DNA of 58,956 nucleotides, taken from the NCBI GenBank assembly GCA_017438265.1, contig JAFRVZ010000034.1, positions 1 through 58,956 of the forward strand. Direction: 5' to 3'. The DNA is from Bacteroidales bacterium (lineage in GTDB: Bacteria; Bacteroidota; Bacteroidia; Bacteroidales; UBA932). A program made the translations under genes and the position numbers. This document shows positions 50,765 through 58,956 of the stretch, piece by piece. Within the stretch, counting starts at the first letter, position 1, and each line of letters begins with the position of its first letter. Below the pieces are notes generated by a model, which ran no database searches, was not told the DNA's origin, and saw nothing but the letters and a program-made list of their open reading frames with translations.

Positions 50765-53657
50765 ATACATACCACAGATAAGCTTTGACGTTTTCATATC
50801 CCATGGCCCGGTAGAGGCCGGCGTAACGCCGGGCCTGGGCGAGGTAGGACGGGCGGGGGGCGCCGAACTTGTAGTCGATGACGGTCACGGCGCCGTCGCG
50901 GATGATGACGCGGTCCGGACGGAAGACGCTTCCGTCCGTGTCGATGATTTCCGTCTCGTTGAAGGCGGTTCCCGGCGGGCAGTCGTCGAACCACTCCGGG
51001 TGGGCGGCGACGCGCCGGCGGAGGAGGTCGTCGTCCGCGCCGGCGGGGAGGTCGGCGAGACGGTCGACGGCGGAGAGGCGGGCGTGGAGCTCGATGCCGG
51101 CAAGGCGCGGGGAGGCGTCCGCGCCGACGGCGCCGTCGGCGCCGAAGTAGTCGGCGGCGTCCGCCGACGGGGTCAGCCGCCCGCCGAGCGGGACGGACTC
51201 ATAGACGGCCTCCAGCCGGCGGTCCGTCCGGACCTCCCGCCGGAGCCGGCCGTAGTCGAAGGGCGCGCCGAGGCGCCACGGGCCTGCGCCGCCGAAATAG
51301 AAATACAGGAATTCCGGCATCTTGGTCAGCTCCGCGGCAGAGGGTTCGCCGGTCTCCCGCTCGGCGGCGCAGGCCTTCCGCATCTCGGCGGACGGGAGGA
51401 TAGAGATGACGGTCAGGGACTTGCGGGCGCGGGTCAGGGCGACGTAAAAGAGGTTGGCCATGTCGATCTGCGAGAGGCCGTATTCCTCTTCGTAGGCGGC
51501 GGAGAAGCGCGTGAGGGGCGTCTCGCCGGCCGAGAACGGGACCGGATAGATGGCCGTTGCGAGCGCCGGGGGCAGGAGACCGTCCCGCATGTCCGGGGCG
51601 CACCAGGCCCATTTGCCGGTCTTGACCTCGTAGTCCTCCGCGTCCGTCACGATGACACAGGGGAACTCCAGGCCCTTGGACTTGTGGACCGTCATGATGC
51701 GGATGGCCTGGACGTCGTCCGGGGAGCTGATTTCGAGGTCGGAGCGGGAGTCCCAGTACTCGAGGAAGCCGGCCAGGTCGTTGCCGTTCACGGTCGACCA
51801 TTCCTGGACGATGTCGAGCAGGGCGAAGAGATACTGCGTCTCGGTCTCGCGCCATTCGGGGCGGCGTTCGAGGGCGGAGCGGACCACGCCTTCCACGAGC
51901 CCCAGCAGCGACTCGCAGCCCTGCGGGACATCGATTTCCAGGTCGCCGAGGACATAGCGGGCCAGCTCGTCCTCCGCGTTCAGCAGCAGGGCGAGGCGTG
52001 CGACGACGCAGGTCACGGACTCCGCGTTCTTGACGCCCAGCGAATCGTCCGAGACGACGGCGTGGCCATGGGCCAGCAGGTAATCGGCAATCCGGTTGCC
52101 GACGTTGTGGGTCCGGACGAGGATGGCGATGTCGGACGGAAGCGCACCGGCCGCGAGGGCCTTCTCGACGGCCTTCAGGACGGCGGCGTTCTCCGCCTCG
52201 GGGTTCTTCCGGCCCCGCAGGCCCTCCACGAAGACGACGTCCACGCAGCCCGGCTGCTGCTCGTCGGAGCGGACCTCCTGCGCCACGTCGGAGTAGATTT
52301 CGCCGATGCCGAGCCGGTCCGCGACGAAGCGGAAGAAACCGTTGTTGAATTCGACGACGCTGCGGGCGCTGCGCCAGTTGCCGCGCAGGGCGACCGGGGG
52401 CGCACAGTCCGGCAGCTTGTCCTCCACCTCGGAGGCCAGCAGCCGCCAGTCGGAGTCACGCCAGCGGTAGATGCTCTGCTTCACGTCGCCGACGACGAAG
52501 TTGGTCCCGCCGCCCGCCGCGGTCTCCCGCAGGAGCGGGAGCAGGTTCTCCCACTGGACGATCGAAGTGTCCTGGAACTCGTCGAGGAGGAAATGGCGGT
52601 AGCGGACGCCCATCTTCTCGTAGATGAAGGGGGCGTCGCTGCCGTCGATGATGCGGCGCAGCAGCGCGTTCGAATCGTCGAGGCTGAGGACGTTCTTTTC
52701 GCGGAGCAGCTGCTCCATCTCCGCGCGGAAGTCCCGCGCGAAGCCGAGCGCATAGGTCTGCTCCCGGATGTTGAAAGCGGTCAGGTAGACCTTGTAGGGC
52801 TCCCCGAGCAGGAAGGCGAACGGCGTCCCGTCCGCGTCCTTCAGGAGGGTCTTCGTCTTGGGGTACGGGATCTTCTCAGTCGTGGAATATGCCTTCAGGT
52901 AGGGCTCCAGCTGGGACGCGGCGCGGCCGGAGAGCTTCCCGGCGAGCTCGCGCGCGGCGGCGCGGAGCCGCGCCCGGAAGTCGTCGATGATTGCGCCGCA
53001 GGCCGCGCGGATCGTGCGCAGGTTCTCCGCGGAGAACGCGGAGCGCGGGTCGATCCCGGCGGCGCGGGCCGCCTCGTCGAAGCGCTCCGACAGCAGGCGC
53101 GAAGCCGTATCCTGGAGGCTCGCGTCGAGCCGGAAGCGGTCCCCGACGGCCAGCCGGTCCGCCATGTTCTCGTTCACCCAGCGGACCAGGTCCTCCCCGC
53201 GGGAGGGCAGCGTGTCGAGGATGCGGTCCACCGCCTCCCCGACCAGCGAGTCCCGGTCCAGCTCGACCTGATAGGAGGAGAAGAAGCCGATCTCGCGCGT
53301 GAAGGCCTTCAGGGCCTGCTGGAAGAACTTGTCGATCGTGCTGACGGAGAAGGAGCTGTAGTCGTGGAGGATGGCGCGCAGGAACCAGCCGGCACGGCGG
53401 CGGATCTCCTCCGCGCCCTTGCCGGTCTCCCGCATCAGGTCCGGGAGATAGGGCGAGCGCTCCGGCGTCCGCGCGAGGACGTCGAGCTCCTTCAGGATGC
53501 GGCCCTTCATCTCGGCGGTCGCCTTGTTCGTGAACGTGACGGCGAGGATGTGGCGGTACGCGTCCGGCTCCCCGCTGCCGAGCAGCAGGGAGATGTACTT
53601 CCGGGCGAGGTTGTAGGTCTTACCCGAGCCCGCCGACGCTTTCAGGATCTCCGTCAT
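50739..53657 (-). CDS. addA: UvrD/Rep-type helicase-nuclease, AddA-like
   Basis: 972 residues from the ATG at 53657; a GTG at 53666 is also in frame but the ATGA overlap favours the ATG. Walker A ASAGSGKT at 7-14, DEFQD Walker B, RGNWRS and VHKSKGLEFP (helicase motif V-type) and TRARKSL motif VI. C-terminal PD-(D/E)XK nuclease (FRPDRVIIRDG, then VIDYKFG). AddAB processes double-strand ends for RecA-mediated repair. It pairs with the upstream nuclease gene (stop/start overlap) and the downstream lactonase. Confidence 0.92.
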   Translation of the reverse strand: MTEILKASAGSGKTYNLARKYISLLLGSGEPDAYRHILAVTFTNKATAEMKGRILKELDVLARTPERSPYLPDLMRETGKGAEEIRRRAGWFLRAILHDYSSFSVSTIDKFFQQALKAFTREIGFFSSYQVELDRDSLVGEAVDRILDTLPSRGEDLVRWVNENMADRLAVGDRFRLDASLQDTASRLLSERFDEAARAAGIDPRSAFSAENLRTIRAACGAIIDDFRARLRAAARELAGKLSGRAASQLEPYLKAYSTTEKIPYPKTKTLLKDADGTPFAFLLGEPYKVYLTAFNIREQTYALGFARDFRAEMEQLLREKNVLSLDDSNALLRRIIDGSDAPFIYEKMGVRYRHFLLDEFQDTSIVQWENLLPLLRETAAGGGTNFVVGDVKQSIYRWRDSDWRLLASEVEDKLPDCAPPVALRGNWRSARSVVEFNNGFFRFVADRLGIGEIYSDVAQEVRSDEQQPGCVDVVFVEGLRGRKNPEAENAAVLKAVEKALAAGALPSDIAILVRTHNVGNRIADYLLAHGHAVVSDDSLGVKNAESVTCVVARLALLLNAEDELARYVLGDLEIDVPQGCESLLGLVEGVVRSALERRPEWRETETQYLFALLDIVQEWSTVNGNDLAGFLEYWDSRSDLEISSPDDVQAIRIMTVHKSKGLEFPCVIVTDAEDYEVKTGKWAWCAPDMRDGLLPPALATAIYPVPFSAGETPLTRFSAAYEEEYGLSQIDMANLFYVALTRARKSLTVISILPSAEMRKACAAERETGEPSAAELTKMPEFLYFYFGGAGPWRLGAPFDYGRLRREVRTDRRLEAVYESVPLGGRLTPSADAADYFGADGAVGADASPRLAGIELHARLSAVDRLADLPAGADDDLLRRRVAAHPEWFDDCPPGTAFNETEIIDTDGSVFRPDRVIIRDGAVTVIDYKFGAPRPSYLAQARRYAGLYRAMGYENVKAYLWYVYEDRIVEV

Positions 53658-56482
53658 CGCTTGCACAGTTTTTTAAAGTCGCAGTATTTGCAGTCCGTCC
53701 GGACATTCCCCTTCCGCTCGAACGGGACGGAGAGGTCCGCGATCTCGGCGAGCAGCGCGGAGAGTCCCTTCCGGACACCTTCCAGGAACGCCTCGCTGAC
53801 CGGCTCGTCCGCCACGTCCCCGACGAACAGCCGGGAAAGCGCATAGACCGAATTGGAAAGGCCCGCCAGGGGGATTCCGTCGTTTTCCCGGACCAGCATG
53901 TCGTAGAAATACATCTGCAGCGCAATCGTCGGCCGGTCCTGCGAGCCCTTGCCGAACAGGTTCTTCAGGACGTCGCCGGCGTTCGCGTCGGAGATGCCCG
54001 TGTCCTCCTCGCTGACCGCGCCGGTCTTGTAGTCGACGATCCGGACCGGGCCGCCGGGCAGGCGGTCCATCCGGTCCACGGTCCCCTTCAGCAGGAACCC
54101 GTCGAGCCCGCCCCGGTACTTCTTCTCCAGCCCGAGGATCTCGAAGGCCGGTGCACCGTGGGCGTCCAGGTAGCGGATGTCCCGCTCCAGGATCTTGGTC
54201 ACGTACGCCAGGACGAGGTCCAGGTGGACCGTGTCACGCCCTTCGACGTAGCGCGTCTTCATCTCTTCCATGATTTCCCGGGCCACCAGGGCGCGGAGCC
54301 CCTCCGGGTCGTCCAGCCGGGCCTGCAGGTCCTCCCGGCGGACCGTCGGCGGCTGGTAGATGTCCTCCAGGGACCGGTGCAGCACGTTTCCGATCGCCTT
54401 GGCGTCGAGGCTCTCCAGGACCTCGTCCTCCTCCCGCAGCCCCCGGGCGACCCGGAAGCAGAAGCGCGCGGGGCAGGCGAAATAGTCCTTCACGGCGGAG
54501 GCGGAGATGCCGCGCGCACGGATGGCGTCGATGTCCTCCGGCGTCTTGGGGATCGCCCCGTCCGCCGCCGGCGTCCGCAGCTCCGAGGCCGCATAGTGGC
54601 GGATCAGCCGGACCTCCGGGTAGAGGTAGGCGAGCTGCTTGATGTAGCGGGATTCCTCCCCGGCGCGGAGGTTCTTCATCCGGGAATCGCAGACGAGCCA
54701 GACCGTCTTCGCGCGCTGCAGCAGGCGGTAGAAGTAGTAGGCGTTCATCGCGTCGTGGTACTCGAAGGTCGGCAGCCCGTAGCCGCGCCGCAGCTCGGCG
54801 GGGACAAAGGAGGACGCGACCGGATGGCGCGGATAGACGCCCTCGTTGCAGGACAGGATCACAAGGTTGTCGAAATCGACCGCGCGCGTCTCGAGCGGGC
54901 CCAGGATCTGCATGCCCTTCAGCGGCTCGCCCCGGAACGGCACGCTCTCGCCCAGCAGCATCTGGTCCAGCAGGCGGAACCACGTCGCCGGCTGGACCGC
55001 CAGGCGGTACTGCATCAGCGCGGAGACAGTCTGGTGGTAGCGGCGCGCAAACTCCAGTTCGAGAGCCATGTCCGGCGCATCCTTCATCGCCTCCGCGAGG
55101 GCGAGCACGACCTCGAGCTGGTAGCGCTGGATTGCCGCGACCTGGTCCGCGTCCGCCGCCCGGGCGTCGCGCACGACGGGCCGGAAGACCGCGTCGAACG
55201 CCGGCGCGCCGGAAAGTTCCTCCTGCGGAATATAGTATTTGGCGGCCTTGCGGACCGCATCCATCTGCTCTTCAGCGCCGGCGGCCGCCAGCCGGAAGAG
55301 GCTGTTCGTAAAGATCGAGCGGACCTGGCGGTGGTAGAAAAGCCAGCCGTCCTTCTCCCGGAGGTGGAGCTGCATCGCCGCAATCTCCCCCATCAGCGCG
55401 AAGAGCGCGCTCCCCTTCATCGGCAGGCCCATCGAGACATTGAGCTCGCCGAACTCCGCCGGGATGCTGCCCAGCACGGCGGGCAGCAGGTCCTCGTCCG
55501 GCAGGACGACGGCGGTCCGCTCGCTGCGCTCGGCGGGCGGCAGCGTCCGCAGGACGGCGGGCAGCAGCTTCGCCTGCCCGACGCCCGAAGCGACGCTGAG
55601 GACGTGGACCTCCGGGGCCGGGAGGCCCTCCGGATCCGGTTGGAAGGCCTGCGGGAAATCGCGGAGGTTCTCCGCGATGAAGAGCGAAGCCTTCCCGCCC
55701 GGGTCCCGGACCAGCGGCCCGGAAAAATCCCAGCAGAACTCCGCCAGGCCCGCCTTCTCCAGCGCCCGCAGCACGGTCTTCTCGCATTCGTCCAGCGCGT
55801 TCAGCCCGACGAAGACGAACTTCCGGCAGCCCGGGAACGCGGCGCCGAACACGTCCGCCGCCGCTTCGTCCTTCAGCCGCTCCGCCAGCGCGCGGTAAGC
55901 CATCCCCCCGTAGGAGATCCCCTCCGCCGACAGGCGCGCGCGGAAGGCTTCATACAGCGGCCCCAGCAGGTCCCAGACCTGCAGGAAACGCTGTTTCATC
56001 GCCCCGTCGCGCTCGAAGCTCTCGACGAAATGGGCGATCGCCTCGCGCTGGTTCTCGGACAGGTACTCGTAGCTGTCCGCCATCCGGCGGTACTCGGCGA
56101 TGTTCGCGAACAGGCGCCCCGCATCGACCAGGTACCGGTCCGCGTCGCCGAAGTCCGCGAGGATCACATCGCCCCAGAAGATGAATTCGTCGAGCGGCTC
56201 CGGCTCGCGCCCGTTGCGGGAGCGGAACAGCTTCGCGTAGCATTCGTAGAGGATCAGCAGCAGCCGGACCCGGTCGGCCTTGCGCGCGCCGGCCGCCTTC
56301 CAGAGGAAGTCGTCGACCGTCGCGCAGGGCGGTGACTGGACCGGCCGGGCGGACCCTTTTACCTCCTGCGCCAAATACTTGCGGAAGAAAACCTCCGCCC
56401 TGCGGCTCGGAAAAACGAAAAAGAGCCCGTCCAGCCCCTCCCTGTAATAGCGGGAGGCCACCTGGCTGAGAAACGGTTTCAT
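53654..56482 (-). CDS. addB: AddB-like PD-(D/E)XK nuclease with Fe-S motif
   Basis: 942 residues from the ATG at 56482. Inactivated-helicase-like N-terminal half without a clear Walker A (Bacteroidetes type), then a C-terminal PD-(D/E)XK nuclease (KGTVDRMDRLPGG, then IVDYKTG). The AddB-type iron-sulfur ligands are present: a Cys in DYFACPARFC (about 667) and the terminal Cys931, Cys934 and Cys940 (CKYCDFKKLC). Together with AddA it forms the end-processing complex. Its -7 box ends 6 nt before the ATG. Confidence 0.9.
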   Translation of the reverse strand: MKPFLSQVASRYYREGLDGLFFVFPSRRAEVFFRKYLAQEVKGSARPVQSPPCATVDDFLWKAAGARKADRVRLLLILYECYAKLFRSRNGREPEPLDEFIFWGDVILADFGDADRYLVDAGRLFANIAEYRRMADSYEYLSENQREAIAHFVESFERDGAMKQRFLQVWDLLGPLYEAFRARLSAEGISYGGMAYRALAERLKDEAAADVFGAAFPGCRKFVFVGLNALDECEKTVLRALEKAGLAEFCWDFSGPLVRDPGGKASLFIAENLRDFPQAFQPDPEGLPAPEVHVLSVASGVGQAKLLPAVLRTLPPAERSERTAVVLPDEDLLPAVLGSIPAEFGELNVSMGLPMKGSALFALMGEIAAMQLHLREKDGWLFYHRQVRSIFTNSLFRLAAAGAEEQMDAVRKAAKYYIPQEELSGAPAFDAVFRPVVRDARAADADQVAAIQRYQLEVVLALAEAMKDAPDMALELEFARRYHQTVSALMQYRLAVQPATWFRLLDQMLLGESVPFRGEPLKGMQILGPLETRAVDFDNLVILSCNEGVYPRHPVASSFVPAELRRGYGLPTFEYHDAMNAYYFYRLLQRAKTVWLVCDSRMKNLRAGEESRYIKQLAYLYPEVRLIRHYAASELRTPAADGAIPKTPEDIDAIRARGISASAVKDYFACPARFCFRVARGLREEDEVLESLDAKAIGNVLHRSLEDIYQPPTVRREDLQARLDDPEGLRALVAREIMEEMKTRYVEGRDTVHLDLVLAYVTKILERDIRYLDAHGAPAFEILGLEKKYRGGLDGFLLKGTVDRMDRLPGGPVRIVDYKTGAVSEEDTGISDANAGDVLKNLFGKGSQDRPTIALQMYFYDMLVRENDGIPLAGLSNSVYALSRLFVGDVADEPVSEAFLEGVRKGLSALLAEIADLSVPFERKGNVRTDCKYCDFKKLCKR

Positions 56483-56488
56483 TCTTAC

Positions 56489-56496
56489 CAAATATA
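56489..56496 (-). promoter_or_regulatory. -7 box of the addB-addA-lactonase operon
   Basis: TATATTTG on the minus strand, ending 6 nt before the ATG at 56482. Predicted leader 0-3 nt. Confidence 0.62.
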
Positions 56497-56510
56497 CAGA
56501 AAATTATCCG

Positions 56511-56518
56511 TATTTTTG
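56511..56518 (+). promoter_or_regulatory. -7 box of the DUF4954 gene
   Basis: TATTTTTG, 24 nt before the ATG at 56543; 14 nt from the divergent addB box. Confidence 0.62.
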
Positions 56519-56542
56519 CACCGTTCCAGCAAAACGAACCTT

Positions 56543-58531
56543 ATGAATTACCGCAATCTGACTGCCGACGAAATCCGGCAGCTCCAGGCCCAGGCCTGTC
56601 TCGCTTCAGACTGGACAAAAGTCCTTGTCGCCGAGCGCTTTACCCCCGATTATATCATCTCGACCCGCTTCTACGGAGACATCCGTCTCGGCGTCTTCGA
56701 GAGCGAATTCGAGCTCGCCGGCGGCATCCGCAAGCACGCCGGCCTCTACCACACGACCCTGAGCAACGTCGAGATCGGCGACAACTGCTGCATCGAGAAC
56801 GTCAAGAACTATATCGCCAACTACCGGATCGGCCACGACACCTTCATCGAGAACGTCGACATCATCCTGACCGACGGCGTCTCGTCTTTCGGCAACGGCG
56901 TCGAAGTCGCCGTCCTGAACGAGACCGGCGGCCGGGAAGTGATGATCTATGACAGGCTTTCCGCCCATGAGGCCTACATGATGGCCCTCTACCGCCACAA
57001 GCCCGAGCTCATCGCCCGGATGCGCGAGATCATCGGCGCCTACACGGCGCAGGTCTCCTCCGCCGTCGGCGTGATCGGCGACCACGTAACCATCGCCGAC
57101 TCCGGCTACATCAAGAACGTCAAGGTCTCCGAATACACCAAGATCGAAGGCGCCTCCCGCCTCAAGAACGGCAGCATCAACGGCAACAAGACCGCCCCGG
57201 TCCATATCGGCGTCAACGTAATCGGCGACGACTTCATCATCTGCAGCGGCTCCCGCGTCGAGGACGGCGTAACCTTCTCCCGCTGCTTCATCGGCCAGTC
57301 CTGCCGCCTCGGCCACGGCTACTCCGCCTCCGACTCGCTCTTCTTCGCCAACTGCCAGGGCGAGAACGGTGAGGCCTGCGCGATCTTCGCCGGCCCCTAC
57401 ACGGTGACCCACCACAAGTCGACCCTCCTCATCTCCGGCATGTTCTCCTTCATGAACGCCGGCTCCGGCTCGAACCAGAGCAACCACATGTACAAGCTCG
57501 GCCCGATCCACCAGGGCATCATGGAGCGCGGCGCGAAGACCGCCTCCGACTCCTACATCCTCTGGCCCGCGAAGATCGGCGCCTTCTCCCTCGTGATGGG
57601 CCGCCACGTCGCCCACCAGGACACCTCCAACCTCCCCTTCTCCTACATCATCGAGCAGAAGGGCACGACCTACATCGTCCCCGCGGCGAATCTCAAGAGC
57701 GTCGGCACGATCCGCGACTCGAAGAAGTGGCCCAAGCGCGACGGCCGCCAGGATCCGGAGAAGCTGGACCTTGTCAATTTCAACCTCCTGAGCCCCTACA
57801 CGATGCAGAAAGTCCTCCACGGCATCGACATCCTGAAGGGCCTCCAGGATGCCTCCGGCAAGCTATCCGAAGAATACGCCTTCCAGAGCGGCATCATCAA
57901 GCGCTCGGCCCTCGAGAACGGCCTCCGCTACTACAACCTCGTCCTGGACAAGTTCCTCGGCAACTCGATCATCTCCCGGATCCAGAAATCCGGGGCCGGC
58001 TCCTTCGCCGAGCTCCAGGCCGCCTTCGCCCCCGATTCCGAGACCGGCACGGGCAACTGGGTCGACGTCGCCGGCCTCCTCGCCCCCCAGGACAGCATCA
58101 AGGCGCTGATCCGGGACATCATCGCCGGCACGGTCGACTCGACCGCCGGAATCGCCGCGCGCCTCGCCGACCTCCATGCGAACTACTATGACTATGAGTG
58201 GAACTGGGCCTACGGCGCCATCCGCGACCACTACGGCATCGATCTCTGCGACGTCTCGCCCGAGACGCTCCACGGCCTCCTGCGCCGCTGGCGCGACTCC
58301 GTCATCGCGATGGACGAGATGCTCTACGACGACGCCCGCAAGGAGTTCTCCCTCAGTTTCATGACCGGATTCGGCGTCGACGGCGGCCAGACGACCATGC
58401 GCCGCGATTTCGAGCAGGTCCGCGGCTCCTCCTTCGAGAACGACCCCTTCGTCATGAGCATCAAGGACCACATCACCGCCAAAACCGCCCTCTACGCCAC
58501 TGTCACCTCCCTCCTCGACAATCTGGAATAG
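56543..58531 (+). CDS. DUF4954 family left-handed beta-helix protein
   Basis: 662 residues, a family typical of Bacteroidetes and Spirochaetes. Residues about 60-330 show hexapeptide-like spacing (VGVIGDHVTIADSGYIKNV, VIGDDFIICSGSRVEDGV) resembling nucleotidyltransferase- or acyltransferase-associated left-handed helices, followed by a helical C-terminal half. The conserved central segment NQSNHMYKLGPIHQG is probably functional. Enzymatic role is unknown. The start lies downstream of a -7 box; an apparent extension begins within the box. Confidence 0.8.
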   Translation: MNYRNLTADEIRQLQAQACLASDWTKVLVAERFTPDYIISTRFYGDIRLGVFESEFELAGGIRKHAGLYHTTLSNVEIGDNCCIENVKNYIANYRIGHDTFIENVDIILTDGVSSFGNGVEVAVLNETGGREVMIYDRLSAHEAYMMALYRHKPELIARMREIIGAYTAQVSSAVGVIGDHVTIADSGYIKNVKVSEYTKIEGASRLKNGSINGNKTAPVHIGVNVIGDDFIICSGSRVEDGVTFSRCFIGQSCRLGHGYSASDSLFFANCQGENGEACAIFAGPYTVTHHKSTLLISGMFSFMNAGSGSNQSNHMYKLGPIHQGIMERGAKTASDSYILWPAKIGAFSLVMGRHVAHQDTSNLPFSYIIEQKGTTYIVPAANLKSVGTIRDSKKWPKRDGRQDPEKLDLVNFNLLSPYTMQKVLHGIDILKGLQDASGKLSEEYAFQSGIIKRSALENGLRYYNLVLDKFLGNSIISRIQKSGAGSFAELQAAFAPDSETGTGNWVDVAGLLAPQDSIKALIRDIIAGTVDSTAGIAARLADLHANYYDYEWNWAYGAIRDHYGIDLCDVSPETLHGLLRRWRDSVIAMDEMLYDDARKEFSLSFMTGFGVDGGQTTMRRDFEQVRGSSFENDPFVMSIKDHITAKTALYATVTSLLDNLE

Positions 58532-58552
58532 CCCCGTCCCGGAACGCCGCGC

Positions 58553-58615
58553 CTGTCATTTCGAGCGCTGCCCCATCTGTCATTTCGAGCGCTGCCCCAT
58601 CTGTCATTTCGAGCG
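58553..58615 (+). repeat. 24-bp direct repeat, 2.6 copies
   Basis: CTGTCATTTCGAGCG-CTGCCCCAT occurs at 58553-58576 and 58577-58600 and, truncated, at 58601-58615, after which the sequence continues as AAGCGCAGCGGAGTCGAGAA. This is the intergenic 'TGTCATTTCGAGCGAAGCGCAGCGGAGTCGAGAA'-like element (given here in parts) of Bacteroidota-type genomes; not coding. Confidence 0.9.
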
Positions 58616-58670
58616 AAGCGCAGCGGAGTCGAGAAAACTTCCCCGCCTCAGAACGCAGAAAAAGCTTTAT

Positions 58671-58800
58671 TCCTGAGATCGTCGAAAAAACGCCGCCTCA
58701 GATCGCCGAAAAAGCATTTTTCCTGAGATCGTCGAAAAAACGCCGCCTCAGATCGCCGAAAAAGCATTTTTCCTGAGATCGTCGAAAAAACGCCGCCTCA
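58671..58800 (+). repeat. 50-bp tandem repeat, 2.6 copies, made of two 25-bp half-units
   Basis: Copies at 58671-58720 and 58721-58770 are identical; a 30-nt third copy ends at 58800. Each unit contains CTGAGATCGTCGAAAAAA and its variant CTCAGATCGCCGAAAAAG, i.e. two diverged 25-bp half-units. A degenerate preceding unit begins near 58645. No gene is present. Confidence 0.9.
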
Positions 58801-58819
58801 GAAAAAATGCTTTTTCGGC
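58755..58819. repeat. 17-bp inverted repeat closing the 50-bp array
   Basis: GCCGAAAAAGCATTTTT (58755-58771) pairs with AAAAATGCTTTTTCGGC (58803-58819), loop 31 nt. It could fold as a transcript hairpin for the upstream DUF4954 gene, though no T-run follows the right arm. Confidence 0.75.
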
Positions 58820-58837
58820 TTCTGTACTGCGCTGCCG

Positions 58838-58888
58838 CTGTCATTCCGAGCGCAGCACCGCTGTCATTCCGAGCGCAGCGAAGGAATC
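58838..58888 (+). repeat. Second STRUCTURED element: CTGTCATTCCGAGCGCAGC repeat, two copies
   Basis: Units at 58838-58860 and 58861-58880 begin CTGTCATTCCGAGCGCAGC; the second continues GAAGGAATCTG. It is a sister of the 24-bp element with a CATTCCGAG instead of CATTTCGAG core. Confidence 0.88.
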
Positions 58889-58910
58889 TGCCCCCCCGAA
58901 AACCGCGCGG

Positions 58911-58949
58911 CCCCGCAGACACATTTCGCCGCGTTTTGTGTCTGCGGGG
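58911..58949. repeat. 13-bp GC-rich hairpin near the window end
   Basis: CCCCGCAGACACA pairs perfectly with TGTGTCTGCGGGG around a 13-nt loop. No T-run; possibly another part of the same repeat family. The context to the right is outside the window. Confidence 0.75.
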
Positions 58950-58956
58950 GGCCGGG

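Noticed and set aside
58553-58888. CRISPR array
   Set aside because: The repeats are directly adjacent with no spacers, and no cas genes are present.
58698-58922. 74-residue minus-strand open frame in the repeat region
   Set aside because: It is a translation of tandem repeats without a promoter or recognisable features.

Overview
This looks like chromosome from a high-GC member of the Bacteroidota, most likely an uncultured or gut/rumen-type Bacteroidales. The reasons are: promoter boxes of the form TAnnTTTG (the Bacteroidetes -7 element) before most transcription units; families largely confined to that phylum (DUF4290, DUF4293, DUF3575, DUF3822, FISUMP and DUF4954 proteins); abundant lipoproteins with L-A-S/A-C lipoboxes; and very few Shine-Dalgarno sequences. 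The genus cannot be fixed from sequence alone. I see no tRNA, rRNA, phage, plasmid, insertion sequence or CRISPR array. The window is housekeeping-rich and gene-dense, with many 1-11 nt overlaps, and its only stretch of more than 300 nt without a gene is the repeat-filled last 425 nt.

Layout. 1-671 is the 5' part of dnaK (minus), with a striking in-frame deletion; it diverges from an RluA-type pseudouridine synthase. 1623-6397 (minus) holds an OmpA-like protein with a long Glu/Ala repeat, flanked by two membrane-tethered AraC regulators. 6495-12988 (minus) is a five-gene run: SPOR lipoprotein, degenerate M28 peptidase with a TonB C-terminal domain, leuS, and two YitT proteins. It diverges from phoH. 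14014-17908 is gyrA plus a TPR protein, divergent from a stand-alone Clp N-domain protein and an esterase. 19485-25984 carries a nucleoside phosphorylase, DUF4293, a membrane LytTR regulator, fabF, an acyl-CoA transferase, mazG and tcdA. A long imperfect hairpin at about 26.0 kb precedes an acetyltransferase-like gene and prfA.

28359-33223 (minus) is a run of a membrane-anchored protein, a short DUF3822 protein, rsmD and a large three-module GH2/DUF1080/PHP-like lipoprotein. 33323-39195 (plus) is a six-gene run: NrnA-like phosphoesterase, two FKBP lipoproteins, a MATE transporter, a cytidylate-kinase-like protein and a serine hydrolase. 39239-41877 (minus) has a small conserved protein, a phosphate-acyltransferase and ackA. 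Then come a minimal ComEC core, a FISUMP lipoprotein, ApbE, the DUF4290-ftsK-LolA run, a DUF362 ferredoxin, the AddAB-like helicase-nuclease pair with a lactonase, and a DUF4954 left-handed beta-helix protein.

How the genes fit together. Acetate metabolism is represented by ackA, a Ptb/Pta-type acyltransferase and a family-I CoA-transferase. Envelope biology is represented by OmpA/DUF3575, SPOR, TonB_C, FKBP, LolA, FISUMP and ApbE. DNA metabolism is represented by gyrA, FtsK, AddAB and ComEC. Translation and RNA are represented by leuS, prfA, RluA, rsmD, TcdA and NrnA. The observations most worth following are the dnaK deletion, the GH2-DUF1080-PHP-like fusion, the M28-like protein that has lost most metal ligands, the repeated placement of -7 boxes 4-7 nt before start codons (predicting leaderless mRNAs), and the repeat cluster at the right end.
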